Assembly: GCA_031267615.1 (NCBI GenBank)
Contig: JAIRYM010000001.1
Span: forward strand, 1-34,046
Direction of reading: 5' to 3'
Origin: Dysgonamonadaceae bacterium
GTDB lineage: Bacteria; Bacteroidota; Bacteroidia; Bacteroidales; Azobacteroidaceae
Length of the DNA: 34,046 bases
A model generated the notes under the pieces. The model was not told the origin of the DNA. It was given only the letters and a program-made list of their open reading frames with translations, and did no database searches. Shown here piece by piece: positions 6,812 to 14,164 of this stretch (position 1 is the first letter of the stretch; each line of letters begins with the position of its first letter). The position numbers and the translations under genes were made by a program.

Positions 6812-7663
6812 ATGAAAAAGATTCTTCTTACAATGAGCGCGCTCTTCATGTTGAGCGCAATGGGCGCTTCGGCGCAGGTAACCGTCGGATCCCTCGACGA
6901 TCCGCAGGATTTTTCAATCCTGGAACTGATTAGCAACTCCGGAGGTCTTCGGCTGCCGCAGATGACTACCGCTCAGCGCGAAACTATGCAGGAAACATCT
7001 GAATTTAAATCAAAAGCCACTGCCGATGCTATGGGTTTGCAGATCTTCAATCTCGACACCAAGTGCGTCGAGACGTGGAACGGTGTGGAGTGGATTTCCA
7101 AGTGTGCAATGTGCGGCGATCAGCCGTGCGTTTATTATCCGCCTTCAGAAGATATTACTCCCAATAGCGGCGGTATTACCACATTCACCAATGTTATGTA
7201 CGACTTTCAGCATCAAACCATTGAGGCGTACAACTTTTCAGGTACGCCTGAAAGTTACCAGTGGTACGCCAAGCGCAAAGGTGCGGCAGATACTGAATAC
7301 AAAGGAATTAGTGGTGCAACGGCTATTAATTACACCGCTCCTGCCGATTTTGTCAAAAACATTTATCAGCCCCTTGTTTCCGATAATGACGCTGATTACA
7401 ACGACAACATTATCTTTGTCTGCCTCGCAAAATATAATGATGGCACATACGAGAAAACTCCCGAAATGGACATTTTGTTTATTGGCACAAATACTGAGGG
7501 TTACGGCACAGATGAAAACGGCGTTAAATATGCTGTTTTGCAAAGCGGCACCAGCAACAGCAGCGCCTCATACTCTCTGTACTTCTTCGAAAACAACGTG
7601 TACGCCGGTATCAACAACTACGGCAAGGCGCACGGCTTTAGTGTCCGTTGTGTAGAAGATTAA
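6812..7663 (+). CDS. Secreted FISUMP-type surface protein with Ig-like middle
   Basis: 283 aa from ATG 6812, chosen because it starts the signal peptide MKKILLTMSALFMLSAMGASA, cleaved before QVTVG. Residues about 25-95 repeat the module of the gene at 460 (FSILEL, GLRLPQMT, GLQIFN, TKCVETWNGVEWIS). The middle (YQWYAKRKG, INYTAPADF, YNDNIIFVCLAKYNDG) looks like an Ig-like or PKD-type beta sandwich. The tail (GTDENGVKYAVLQ, SASYSLYFFENNVY, HGFSVRCVED) ends like a FISUMP domain but lacks the usual GYYWSSS core. It is probably an exported or outer-surface protein; the binding target is unknown. The frame is open upstream through array 2 into the poly-C leader. Confidence 0.8.
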   Translation: MKKILLTMSALFMLSAMGASAQVTVGSLDDPQDFSILELISNSGGLRLPQMTTAQRETMQETSEFKSKATADAMGLQIFNLDTKCVETWNGVEWISKCAMCGDQPCVYYPPSEDITPNSGGITTFTNVMYDFQHQTIEAYNFSGTPESYQWYAKRKGAADTEYKGISGATAINYTAPADFVKNIYQPLVSDNDADYNDNIIFVCLAKYNDGTYEKTPEMDILFIGTNTEGYGTDENGVKYAVLQSGTSNSSASYSLYFFENNVYAGINNYGKAHGFSVRCVED

Positions 7664-7739
7664 AGCCGGTGGAATGAGACCAGCCTGACTTGTCGTATCG
7701 AATATGATGTGAATGTGGCTGTAAGTGCAGTTTTTCTCC

Positions 7740-7792
7740 AGAATCGGCTATAAAATGATAAATTCTTTTATAGCCGATTCTGTGTTTTTTTT
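7740..7792 (+). terminator. Strong intrinsic terminator overlapping the gmk stop codon
   Basis: A perfect 16-bp stem (AGAATCGGCTATAAAA at 7740-7755 and its complement at 7766-7781) with a 10-base loop is followed by GTG and a run of T. It ends the + strand FISUMP gene while lying across the last codons and TAG stop of the convergent gmk gene. Confidence 0.85.
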
Positions 7793-8329
7793 TGCTTTTT
7801 CCAAATCGTCATTGACAATGATGCAGTCGTAACTGTCTGCAAGACTTAACTCATATTCTGCCTTTGCTATTCTGTCTGCAATGACTTTTGCGCTGTCTGT
7901 GCCGCGCTGTTCAAGCCTTCGCTGTAATTCTTCTATTGATGGCGGCTTAATAAAAATAAGCAATGCTTCATTGCCATATATTTTTTTGATATTCAATCCA
8001 CCTGCGACGTCAACATCAAGAATAACATTTTCGCCGCGATGCAGTCTGTCTTCTACTTCTGAACGTAGAGTTCCATAGAAGCGGTCGACATAAACTTCTT
8101 CGTATTCAAGGAAATCACCATCTTTTATTCGTTTGCGAAATTCTTCGGGCGAAAGGAAAAAATATTCCACGCCGTTTTGTTCATTGCCTCGAGGCGGACG
8201 GCTTGTTGCGGAGATGGAAAAATGCACGGAAACACCACGTTCGAGAATATGATTGATAATAGTTGACTTTCCTGAACCTGACGGAGCAGATAATATGATT
8301 AACTTTCCTTTTTTCAAATTTTTAATCAT
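7748..8329 (-). CDS. gmk: Guanylate kinase
   Basis: 193 aa, normal length. P-loop SAPSGSGKST at residues about 14-23, then the GMP-binding segment SATSRPPRGNEQNGVEYFF, FLEYEEVYVDRFYGT, the Walker B-like ILDVDVAGG and a lid segment RLEQRGTDS. It converts GMP to GDP with ATP. It begins 6 bp after the rpiB stop, so the two form an operon. Its final codons lie inside a hairpin used by the opposing gene. Confidence 0.97.
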   Translation of the reverse strand: MIKNLKKGKLIILSAPSGSGKSTIINHILERGVSVHFSISATSRPPRGNEQNGVEYFFLSPEEFRKRIKDGDFLEYEEVYVDRFYGTLRSEVEDRLHRGENVILDVDVAGGLNIKKIYGNEALLIFIKPPSIEELQRRLEQRGTDSAKVIADRIAKAEYELSLADSYDCIIVNDDLEKAKKNTESAIKEFIIL

Positions 8330-8335
8330 CTACAT

Positions 8336-8764
8336 TCAGAGAGGGATTGCATCAATTCTTGCCTTATGACGTCCGCCGTCAAAAGGCGTATTCAGAAATA
8401 TTTCAACTAATTTTTCTGCTTCAACGAGCGAAATAAAACGACCTGCGATCGAAAGAATATTAGCATCATTATGCGCTCTCGCCAGGCGGGTGATTTCTTC
8501 ATTCCAGCATAAAGCAGCACGAATGCCCTGATGTTTGTTGAGCGTCATATTGATGCCGTTTCCAGAGCCGCAGACAGCGATTCCCTTATCCACGTCTCCG
8601 GATTCTACTGCATTAGCCAACTTATGTCCGAATATAGCATAATTAGCGCTTTCAGTTGAATATGCGCCATAATCAATATATCCAATCATTCGCGATTCAA
8701 GCCACTGGCAAATGGCTTTCTTCATAAGAACTCCTGCGTGGTCAGATGCTAAACCTATTTTCAT
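8336..8764 (-). CDS. rpiB: Ribose-5-phosphate isomerase B
   Basis: 142 aa, typical RpiB/LacAB length. The start MKIGLASDHAGVLMKKAI carries the conserved SDHAG. The catalytic region GIAVCGSGNGINMTLNKHQGIRAALCW includes the active-site Cys, followed by AHNDANILSIAGRF. It interconverts ribose-5-phosphate and ribulose-5-phosphate in the pentose phosphate pathway. It leads the rpiB-gmk operon, with a -7 box at 8788-8795. Confidence 0.96.
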   Translation of the reverse strand: MKIGLASDHAGVLMKKAICQWLESRMIGYIDYGAYSTESANYAIFGHKLANAVESGDVDKGIAVCGSGNGINMTLNKHQGIRAALCWNEEITRLARAHNDANILSIAGRFISLVEAEKLVEIFLNTPFDGGRHKARIDAIPL

Positions 8765-8787
8765 ATTTGTTTGAAAAAATTGCGCTG

Positions 8788-8795
8788 CAAAGTTA
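8788..8795 (-). promoter_or_regulatory. -7 box of rpiB-gmk
   Basis: TAACTTTG on the minus strand, 23 bp before the rpiB ATG; it diverges from the + strand box at 8841. Confidence 0.6.
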
Positions 8796-8840
8796 CTAAA
8801 AAAAAAAGAAAAAATTGAGGTGTTATTTAAAAGTTTTCAT

Positions 8841-8848
8841 TACTTTTG
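8841..8848 (+). promoter_or_regulatory. -7 box of the LolD-like ABC gene
   Basis: TACTTTTG, 19 bp before the ATG at 8868. It argues against the upstream in-frame TTG at 8820 as start. Confidence 0.6.
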
Positions 8849-8867
8849 CCGAATTAAAAAATTGAAA

Positions 8868-9518
8868 ATGATTGAATGTAAACAGATAACCAAAAGTTTT
8901 GGGTTGCTAAAAGTACTTAAAGGAATTGACTTAACTGTAAATCGCGGCGAAATTGTATCAATAGTCGGACCAAGCGGTGCAGGCAAAACAACTCTGCTTC
9001 AGATTATGGGAACTCTCGACAAACCTGATTGCGGTGAAATATATTATGACGGCTTTAATATCAATAGTCTGAAAGATAAAGATCTGGCTCATTTTCGCAA
9101 TAAAAATATCGGATTTGTTTTCCAGTTTCATCAATTGTTGCCAGAATTTACTGCTCTCGAAAACGTTATGATTCCTGCACTGATAGGAAATTTTAGACAA
9201 TCGGAAGCAAAAAAATCTGCCGGCGAAATTCTTGATTTTCTTGGACTGAAAGACAGAATGGAACATAAACCTGCCGAACTTTCAGGTGGCGAAAAACAAC
9301 GTGTGGCAGTCGCCCGCGCTCTTGTGAACAAGCCTTCGGTTATCTTTGCTGACGAGCCTTCCGGGAGTCTTGATACGCAAAACAAAAATGAACTCCATCA
9401 ATTGTTTTTCGATTTGCGCCGCGAGTTTAACCAAACTTTCGTCATCGTTACTCACGACACACAACTTGCTGGAATTACCGACAGAACTGTGAAAATGCAA
9501 GATGGAACTATTCAATAG
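8868..9518 (+). CDS. LolD-like ABC transporter ATP-binding protein
   Basis: 216 aa from ATG 8868, chosen because the -7 box lies upstream at 8841. Walker [10 protein letters not shown] at residues 34-42, Q-loop [21 protein letters not shown] signature ELSGGEKQR near residue 138 and Walker [13 protein letters not shown] at 158, then the switch His in IVTHD. The size and the Q-loop wording place it in the LolD/MacB/FtsE group; LolD with LolCE releases lipoproteins from the inner membrane. No permease is adjacent, so the partner must be elsewhere. It is followed after 29 bp by the helix-hairpin-helix gene. Confidence 0.88.
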   Translation: MIECKQITKSFGLLKVLKGIDLTVNRGEIVSIVGPSGAGKTTLLQIMGTLDKPDCGEIYYDGFNINSLKDKDLAHFRNKNIGFVFQFHQLLPEFTALENVMIPALIGNFRQSEAKKSAGEILDFLGLKDRMEHKPAELSGGEKQRVAVARALVNKPSVIFADEPSGSLDTQNKNELHQLFFDLRREFNQTFVIVTHDTQLAGITDRTVKMQDGTIQ

Positions 9519-9547
9519 CACAATAAAAATCAAATTTTTATAAATGT

Positions 9548-10282
9548 ATGTGGAAAGATTTCTTTTATTTTACACACAATGAACGACAGGGAATTTTATT
9601 TCTAATTGTTTTTGTTGCAGGAATTTTTGTAGGTAAATTCTTCTTTACTCCAAAATTCGTTCCTGTAGATATTTTTGAGACGACAGAACAAATAACGACA
9701 AAAGAACAGTATCCTTCTGAACACAACAAAGTGAAACAGACACCAATAAATAAACAGACTGCTAGCGTAAAGCCTGTAAAAAGCAGCCAACAGAGCGAAT
9801 CGCGAACTTATTACCATCAGCAGGAACAGCCTGTCCAACGGACACAAAATCAATATCCTGTTCAGAATAAATATCCCAAAGGCACTGTCATTGAACTCAA
9901 TACAGCTGACACGACTAAACTGAAAATGATTCCGGGCATTGGCTCGTCGTTTGCAAAAAAGATTGTAGGCTATCGCGGTATATTAGGCGGATATTATAGC
10001 AAAGAACAGTTGCAGGAAGTCTATGGAATGTATGCAGAACTCTACGATAAGATTGTGCCATATTTTCACATTGACACCACGCTGATTACGCCAATCGCAG
10101 TAAACACCGCTTTATTAGACAGGCTAAAAGCGCATCCCTATCTTGATTTTTATCAGGCAAAAGCAATAATAGAATTAAGAAAGAAACGAAGTAAAATAAA
10201 CAGTATAGGTGATTTGGAACTCCTGGAAGAATTTACTCAAGAAAATTTGGAAAAAATCAGGCATTACCTTGATTTCCATTGA
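9548..10282 (+). CDS. Membrane-anchored helix-hairpin-helix (ComEA-like) protein
   Basis: 244 aa. A short cytoplasmic start (MWKDFFYFTHNERQG) leads into one transmembrane helix (ILFLIVFVAGIFVGKFFF), then a Gln/Ser/Thr-rich linker to about residue 110. Next are helix-hairpin-helix motifs: VIELNTADTTKLKMIPGIG, with SFAKKIVGYRGILGGY, and later LDRLKAHPYLDFYQAKAIIELR with INSIGDLELL. Such domains bind DNA without sequence specificity. Anchored forms resemble ComEA, the DNA receptor for uptake, but related proteins of unknown role are widespread in Bacteroidota. It is probably cotranscribed with the LolD-like gene. Confidence 0.85.
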   Translation: MWKDFFYFTHNERQGILFLIVFVAGIFVGKFFFTPKFVPVDIFETTEQITTKEQYPSEHNKVKQTPINKQTASVKPVKSSQQSESRTYYHQQEQPVQRTQNQYPVQNKYPKGTVIELNTADTTKLKMIPGIGSSFAKKIVGYRGILGGYYSKEQLQEVYGMYAELYDKIVPYFHIDTTLITPIAVNTALLDRLKAHPYLDFYQAKAIIELRKKRSKINSIGDLELLEEFTQENLEKIRHYLDFH

Positions 10283-10284
10283 AC

Positions 10285-11181
10285 TTACATTCTCAATTTC
10301 ATTCCTGCAAACAAAGTATCAGGTTTCAGCGCCATCACGCTGTGCATCTCGCCTGCCATACAAAAACCGCAACTGTCGCAAAGTCCTTTGCTGTCGCCGT
10401 CGCACATTGGAAGGCGACTGCCATCGACGAGTATAAAATTCGATACCCAGCACTGTTTCTTAAACTTGTTGTGTTTCATAAGTCTAAGTCCTGATACAGA
10501 ATTGATAATCGGATATTTTTTCTGTTTGTATTCAATCAGTTTGTCAATTATTTGTCGGCGTATTTCCCAATCAAGAAACAGATCTTCGGTATCAGGATAA
10601 GGTGTATGAAAATTAAATGAAATTGCCTCTATATTAGGGTTTTGTTTGACAAATTCCAAAGTATCATCAACCGAAGAATAATTGACGGTATTGATAACCA
10701 TATTAACATTCAAATGTTTATGCCCGGAATATGCTATATTTTTTACTAATTTGTCAAATGCGCCTGCTCCGCGAATTTTGTCGTGATATTCTCCGATGCC
10801 GTCGAGACTTATCCACAGCGAATCCGCTTCAAGTCCGTCAAACGGACGGACTGCATTTGTCGTAATGGTAGTTGAAAAAAATCCTGTTTCCTTCGCTAAT
10901 CGCACCAGTGAATTGATGTCGCGTTTACCATCGCGCCATAAAGTTGGCTCGCCACCTTCAAAATCGACAAATCGCGAACCAAGACGATAGCAATATTCAA
11001 GATCATCTTTTATTTGTTCAAATGACTTGACTGTCGGTGTTTTTCGCGCATAAACACAGCAATGACGGCATTTCAAATTACACAAATCAGAAATAAATAC
11101 AACAGACTGTAACGGTTGCCGTTTCCCAAAAAACTTTACTTTTAGAAACCAAAGAGGAAGATACAGAGACTGGAACTTCAT
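10285..11181 (-). CDS. Radical SAM protein with C-terminal cysteine cluster
   Basis: 298 aa from ATG 11181, selected because the -7 box at 11205-11212 lies just upstream; the open frame continues to 11319. The SAM-binding cluster is CNLKCRHC (Cys34, 38, 41), followed by FVDFEGGEPTLW, ITTNAVRPF and LWISLDGIG, all typical of the radical SAM barrel. The C-terminus has CWVSN and CDGDSKGLCDSCGFC, which may hold an auxiliary iron-sulfur cluster as in SPASM-type enzymes. The substrate is unknown. It diverges from the frameshifted membrane gene at 11361; I cannot show that they share a pathway. Confidence 0.85.
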   Translation of the reverse strand: MKFQSLYLPLWFLKVKFFGKRQPLQSVVFISDLCNLKCRHCCVYARKTPTVKSFEQIKDDLEYCYRLGSRFVDFEGGEPTLWRDGKRDINSLVRLAKETGFFSTTITTNAVRPFDGLEADSLWISLDGIGEYHDKIRGAGAFDKLVKNIAYSGHKHLNVNMVINTVNYSSVDDTLEFVKQNPNIEAISFNFHTPYPDTEDLFLDWEIRRQIIDKLIEYKQKKYPIINSVSGLRLMKHNKFKKQCWVSNFILVDGSRLPMCDGDSKGLCDSCGFCMAGEMHSVMALKPDTLFAGMKLRM

Positions 11182-11204
11182 TTTGTGAATTTTAATATTT
11201 GAAA

Positions 11205-11234
11205 CAAAGGTAATAAAAATAAATACACAACAAA
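11205..11234 (-). promoter_or_regulatory. Promoter of the radical SAM gene
   Basis: On the minus strand TTTG (11234-11231) and TACCTTTG (11212-11205) are spaced 18 bp, 23 bp before the ATG at 11181. Confidence 0.7.
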
Positions 11235-11268
11235 TTGTACATTTAGCGAAAGGCGTATTTATCTGTAA

Positions 11269-11300
11269 TTTGACAATTTCAAAAGAAAACAGTACCTTTG
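11269..11300 (+). promoter_or_regulatory. Promoter of the polytopic membrane protein
   Basis: TTTG at 11269-11272 and TACCTTTG at 11293-11300, spaced 20 bp. Between it and the ATG at 11361 lies a short inverted repeat, ACACAC-T-GTGTGT (11314-11326). Confidence 0.65.
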
Positions 11301-11360
11301 CCTCATATCTGGAACACACTGTGTGTAGCGTGTACTGACGTTTTAGAGAAAAAAATATTT

Positions 11361-12781
11361 ATGAAGCAGTGCAAAATTGATTATTGCATAATAGCATTAT
11401 TAACAAGTATTTATCTGTTCTTTCCCTCTATCAACCCCACAGGCGATGTTGTCGCTTATGCAGTAAATGTGCGCGAAGGTTCCGACTTGTTTATGCCCCA
11501 TCATTTGCTTTATAATGCCTTTGGATATGCAGTGGCGCGGATTTTTGGCATTGTTAATACAATGATTTGAATCAGGTACTCACCGCGATGTTTGCCGTCG
11601 GGTGTCTTCTGATAATGAAAATTATTCTTAAACGACTTTCTGTAAGTCACATATCCGTGATAATACTCGCTGTTGGCTCGTGCTACGGCTTTATGCGCTA
11701 TGCTGTTTCAGGAGAAACATACATCATTCCGCTGTTTTTTTCTTTGCTTGCAAGTCTGTGCGCTTTACATTACAATAGCCGCATCTGGTTGACAGGTTTA
11801 TTAGCCTCAATTGCCTGTCTGTTTCATCAGATTCATTTTTTCTGGTGGGCAGGATTATTCGTTTATATACTGATTACCAACAAAGAAAGACGTTGTTATG
11901 CGTTTTTTGTATATTCTCTTGTATCCTGTATAGTTCCTGCGGTATATTTACTCGTTTATTATCTTACTCCAAACGATGCGTCCGGTTTTTTCGATTTCAT
12001 CTTCTATGATTATTTTCATCGCAGTGGCGTCAGTTTTAATATCGGTTTACGCAGCCTCTACCTTACTCCCGTCAGTTTAGTACGCACCTTTTTCCAGGTT
12101 CACGGTTATATTGTACCGCTTGTTATGAAACATCGTATTTTGCTCTTATCTGCCGGCGCAGTAGTCGCTCTGCTTGCATTTCCTGTTTTTAAATGCAAGT
12201 CATTGTTTAGGCGGGCAGACGTAACTTCTGTCGAAAAGAAGTTCGGTATCTGTCATCTGCTTATTTTTGCCTTGCAGTTGCTTTTTGCTGCCGGTTCAGC
12301 GGGCAATGCCGAGTTTATGGTAATGCTGCCTTTCGCGCTTTTGCTGTTTTGTGCTTCACGATTCAGAATCTCTGTTTGTTATGTGCCGGTCGCCGCAGGT
12401 CTGTTTATTTGGAATCTCTCTTTCGCCGTAATACCGTTTCACTGTTTGGAAATGACGCCCGATAAAGCCGTTGTGCGTTATATCGAACAGCATCCGGACA
12501 GGACTTACTGTCTCTTTGACCGACAAACAGCAGAATCCACGCTCCGTTATCGCAATCCGGCTTCTGTTTTTCATCTGTACAAAGGCATAGACTCGCTGCA
12601 TCCGCTTCTTGATCGAGGAGTTGCAGTTACAACTGACTTTTGGTCGCCGCGTCATCTTTCGCGCTCCACTATTCTAAATGACAATAAACAAGTTTTACCC
12701 GCTTCAGTTTTAATAAATCAAGATAGCATCCCTTACGACCTTGGTACGTTGATATTGTCTACAATTCAAATTATAATGTAG
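11361..12781 (+). pseudogene. Polytopic membrane protein (GT-C glycosyltransferase-like), split by a frameshift
   Basis: The first part starts at ATG 11361 (MKQCKIDYCIIALLTSIYLF) and has PTGDVVAYAVNVREG then LFMPHHLLYNAFGYAV, a loop pattern seen in lipid-linked-sugar glycosyltransferases. It stops at a TGA at 11568-11570. The second part opens at TTG 11567 and continues with about nine hydrophobic helices to the TAG at 12779-12781, including LFHQIHFFWWAGLFVYI. A one-base deletion (or two-base insertion) at about 11552-11570 joins the two into one product of about 470 aa. The TTGA overlap could allow coupled translation, but the split falls within a membrane domain, so a broken gene or sequencing error is more likely. 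Array 3 starts at its stop codon. Confidence 0.7.
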
Positions 12782-12947
12782 CCGTTTCCCATTATAATGT
12801 AGATGTTTCCCATTATAATGTAGATGTTTCCCATTATAATGTAGACGCTTCCCATAACAATGGAAATGATTCCCATAACAATGGAAATGATTCCCATTAT
12901 AATGGAAATGTTTCCCATAACAATGGAAATGATTCCCATAAAAAATG
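12779..12947. repeat. Tandem array 3: eight 21-bp units with a palindromic core
   Basis: Eight contiguous units of 21 bp (the last 22) built on (TAG/GAA)A(T/C)G(T/A)TTCCCAT followed by TATAATG or AACAATG. The left half uses TAGATG and the right half GAAATG. The core CATTATAATG is a perfect palindrome; at 12894-12905 it extends to CCATTATAATGG. The variant form CCAT-AACA-ATGG keeps the outer arms. The first unit starts at the TAG stop codon of the upstream gene, whose last codons (ATT ATA ATG) already match the unit end. It lies between that gene and the rpsG terminator. Confidence 0.95.
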
Positions 12948-12970
12948 AAATGCAAAAGGTACGAAATAAA

Positions 12971-13004
12971 AAAAGGAGCAGTCTTTTGAGACAGCCCCCT
13001 TTTT
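12971..13004. terminator. Terminator of the rpsL-rpsG operon (bidirectional)
   Basis: An imperfect hairpin, GCAGTCT-TTTG-AGACAGC with one mismatch, is flanked by A-rich sequence on the left and T-rich sequence on the right. On the minus strand it ends in a run of seven T after the rpsG stop; in the + direction it has CCCCCTTTTT. Confidence 0.7.
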
Positions 13005-13025
13005 ATGGCTTAAAATTTTGTTTTA

Positions 13026-13502
13026 TTAAAAGCGGAAATGTGCAAAAGCGCGGTTTGCTTCCGCCATACGGTGCATATCTTCCTTGCGTTTGAATGCTCC
13101 ACCCTGGTTGTTGAAAGCATCAACAATTTCTGCCGAAAGTTTGTCCGACATTGATTTGCCGTTACGCTTGCGCGAAAAAGAAATCAGGTTTTTCATCGAA
13201 ATTGATTCTTTTCTGTCGGGGCGAATTTCTGTAGGAACTTGAAATGTTGCTCCACCTATACGACGTGATTTTACTTCCACAAGTGGAGTAATGTTGTCGA
13301 GCGCCTGTTTCCAGATTTCGAGTGGGGATTTCGTTTCGTTGGCGAGTTTGGTTTTTACCTTGTTTAACGCTGAATAAAAGATGTCGAAAGCGGTGCTTTT
13401 TTTACCGTCGTACATCAGATGGTTTACGAACTTCGTTACCTTTTGGTCTCCAAAGACAGGGTCCGGAAGAACCTGTCTTTTCTTTGGTTTTGTCTTTCTC
13501 AT
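13026..13502 (-). CDS. rpsG: 30S ribosomal protein S7
   Basis: 158 aa, full length. Diagnostic segments are [40 protein letters not shown], a conserved Arg/Lys-rich [16 protein letters not shown] and the C-terminal [22 protein letters not shown]7 nucleates assembly of the 3' domain of 16S rRNA. It follows rpsL after 76 bp. Unusually, fusA does not come next: the gene is followed at once by a terminator, array 3 and an opposing gene. Confidence 0.98.
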   Translation of the reverse strand: MRKTKPKKRQVLPDPVFGDQKVTKFVNHLMYDGKKSTAFDIFYSALNKVKTKLANETKSPLEIWKQALDNITPLVEVKSRRIGGATFQVPTEIRPDRKESISMKNLISFSRKRNGKSMSDKLSAEIVDAFNNQGGAFKRKEDMHRMAEANRAFAHFRF

Positions 13503-13578
13503 TCTGTTTTTTAAAATTGGCTGTTAATTACTTGGTCTTCAACGAGCTTCTTGTAACTCATTTACTCAACCGTTTTCT

Positions 13579-13995
13579 TTATTTTTTCTTTGCTGGTTTT
13601 GCTGGCGCTGCTGCTGCTTTACCGGCTTTCGGGCGTTTGGTGCCGTATTTCGAGCGGCGTTGGGTACGTCCGTTAACTCCTGCTGTGTCAAGAGTCCCGC
13701 GCACGATGTGATAGCGGACTCCGGGGAGGTCTTTCACGCGACCGCCACGCACGAGTACGATTGAATGTTCCTGCAAGTTGTGTCCTTCTCCCGGAATGTA
13801 AGCATTGACTTCTTTTGTGCTCGTAAGGCGGACACGGGCGACTTTACGCATTGCCGAATTAGGTTTCTTCGGGGTTGTAGTATAAACTCTCACACACACG
13901 CCACGACGTTGCGGGCATGCGTCAAGTGCAGGTGATTTACCTTTTTCCACCAGAGTTTTCCTTCCTTTTCTGACTAACTGTTGAATTGTAGGCAT
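13579..13995 (-). CDS. rpsL: 30S ribosomal protein S12
   Basis: 138 aa. The conserved decoding-site segments are present: [51 protein letters not shown] and the end of the core, [10 protein letters not shown]. An Ala/Lys/Pro-rich tail ([15 protein letters not shown]) extends it by about 14 residues, common in Bacteroidota. S12 controls decoding accuracy in the 30S A site. It leads a two-gene transcript rpsL-rpsG with a -7 box at 14036-14043. Confidence 0.98.
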   Translation of the reverse strand: MPTIQQLVRKGRKTLVEKGKSPALDACPQRRGVCVRVYTTTPKKPNSAMRKVARVRLTSTKEVNAYIPGEGHNLQEHSIVLVRGGRVKDLPGVRYHIVRGTLDTAGVNGRTQRRSKYGTKRPKAGKAAAAPAKPAKKK

Positions 13996-14035
13996 TTTAT
14001 AAATAAATATTTACTGTTTTTTTACTTTCGGGCTG

Positions 14036-14065
14036 CAAAGTTAAAAATAATTTTTGGAATGACAA
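14036..14065 (-). promoter_or_regulatory. Promoter of rpsL-rpsG
   Basis: On the minus strand TAACTTTG (14043-14036) lies 40 bp before the rpsL ATG, with TTG (14065-14063) 19 bp upstream as a partial -33 box. Confidence 0.65.
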
Positions 14066-14130
14066 TAGGTTGTTGCGAAAAATAATATATTTTTTTACAG
14101 AATTAAAGAATGCAGTTATGAAAAAATTAT

Positions 14131-14138
14131 TATCTTTG
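14131..14138 (+). promoter_or_regulatory. -7 box of the M6 metalloprotease gene
   Basis: TATCTTTG, 26 bp before the ATG at 14165. No -33 box is evident. Confidence 0.6.
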
Positions 14139-14164
14139 CGGCTCATAATTTAATATTTATCAAT

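Noticed and set aside
12710-12955. A minus-strand open frame of His/Tyr/Asn heptads over array 3
   Set aside because: Any 21-bp repeat without a stop in one unit stays open for its whole length. It overlaps the 3' end of the membrane gene and has no start signals.
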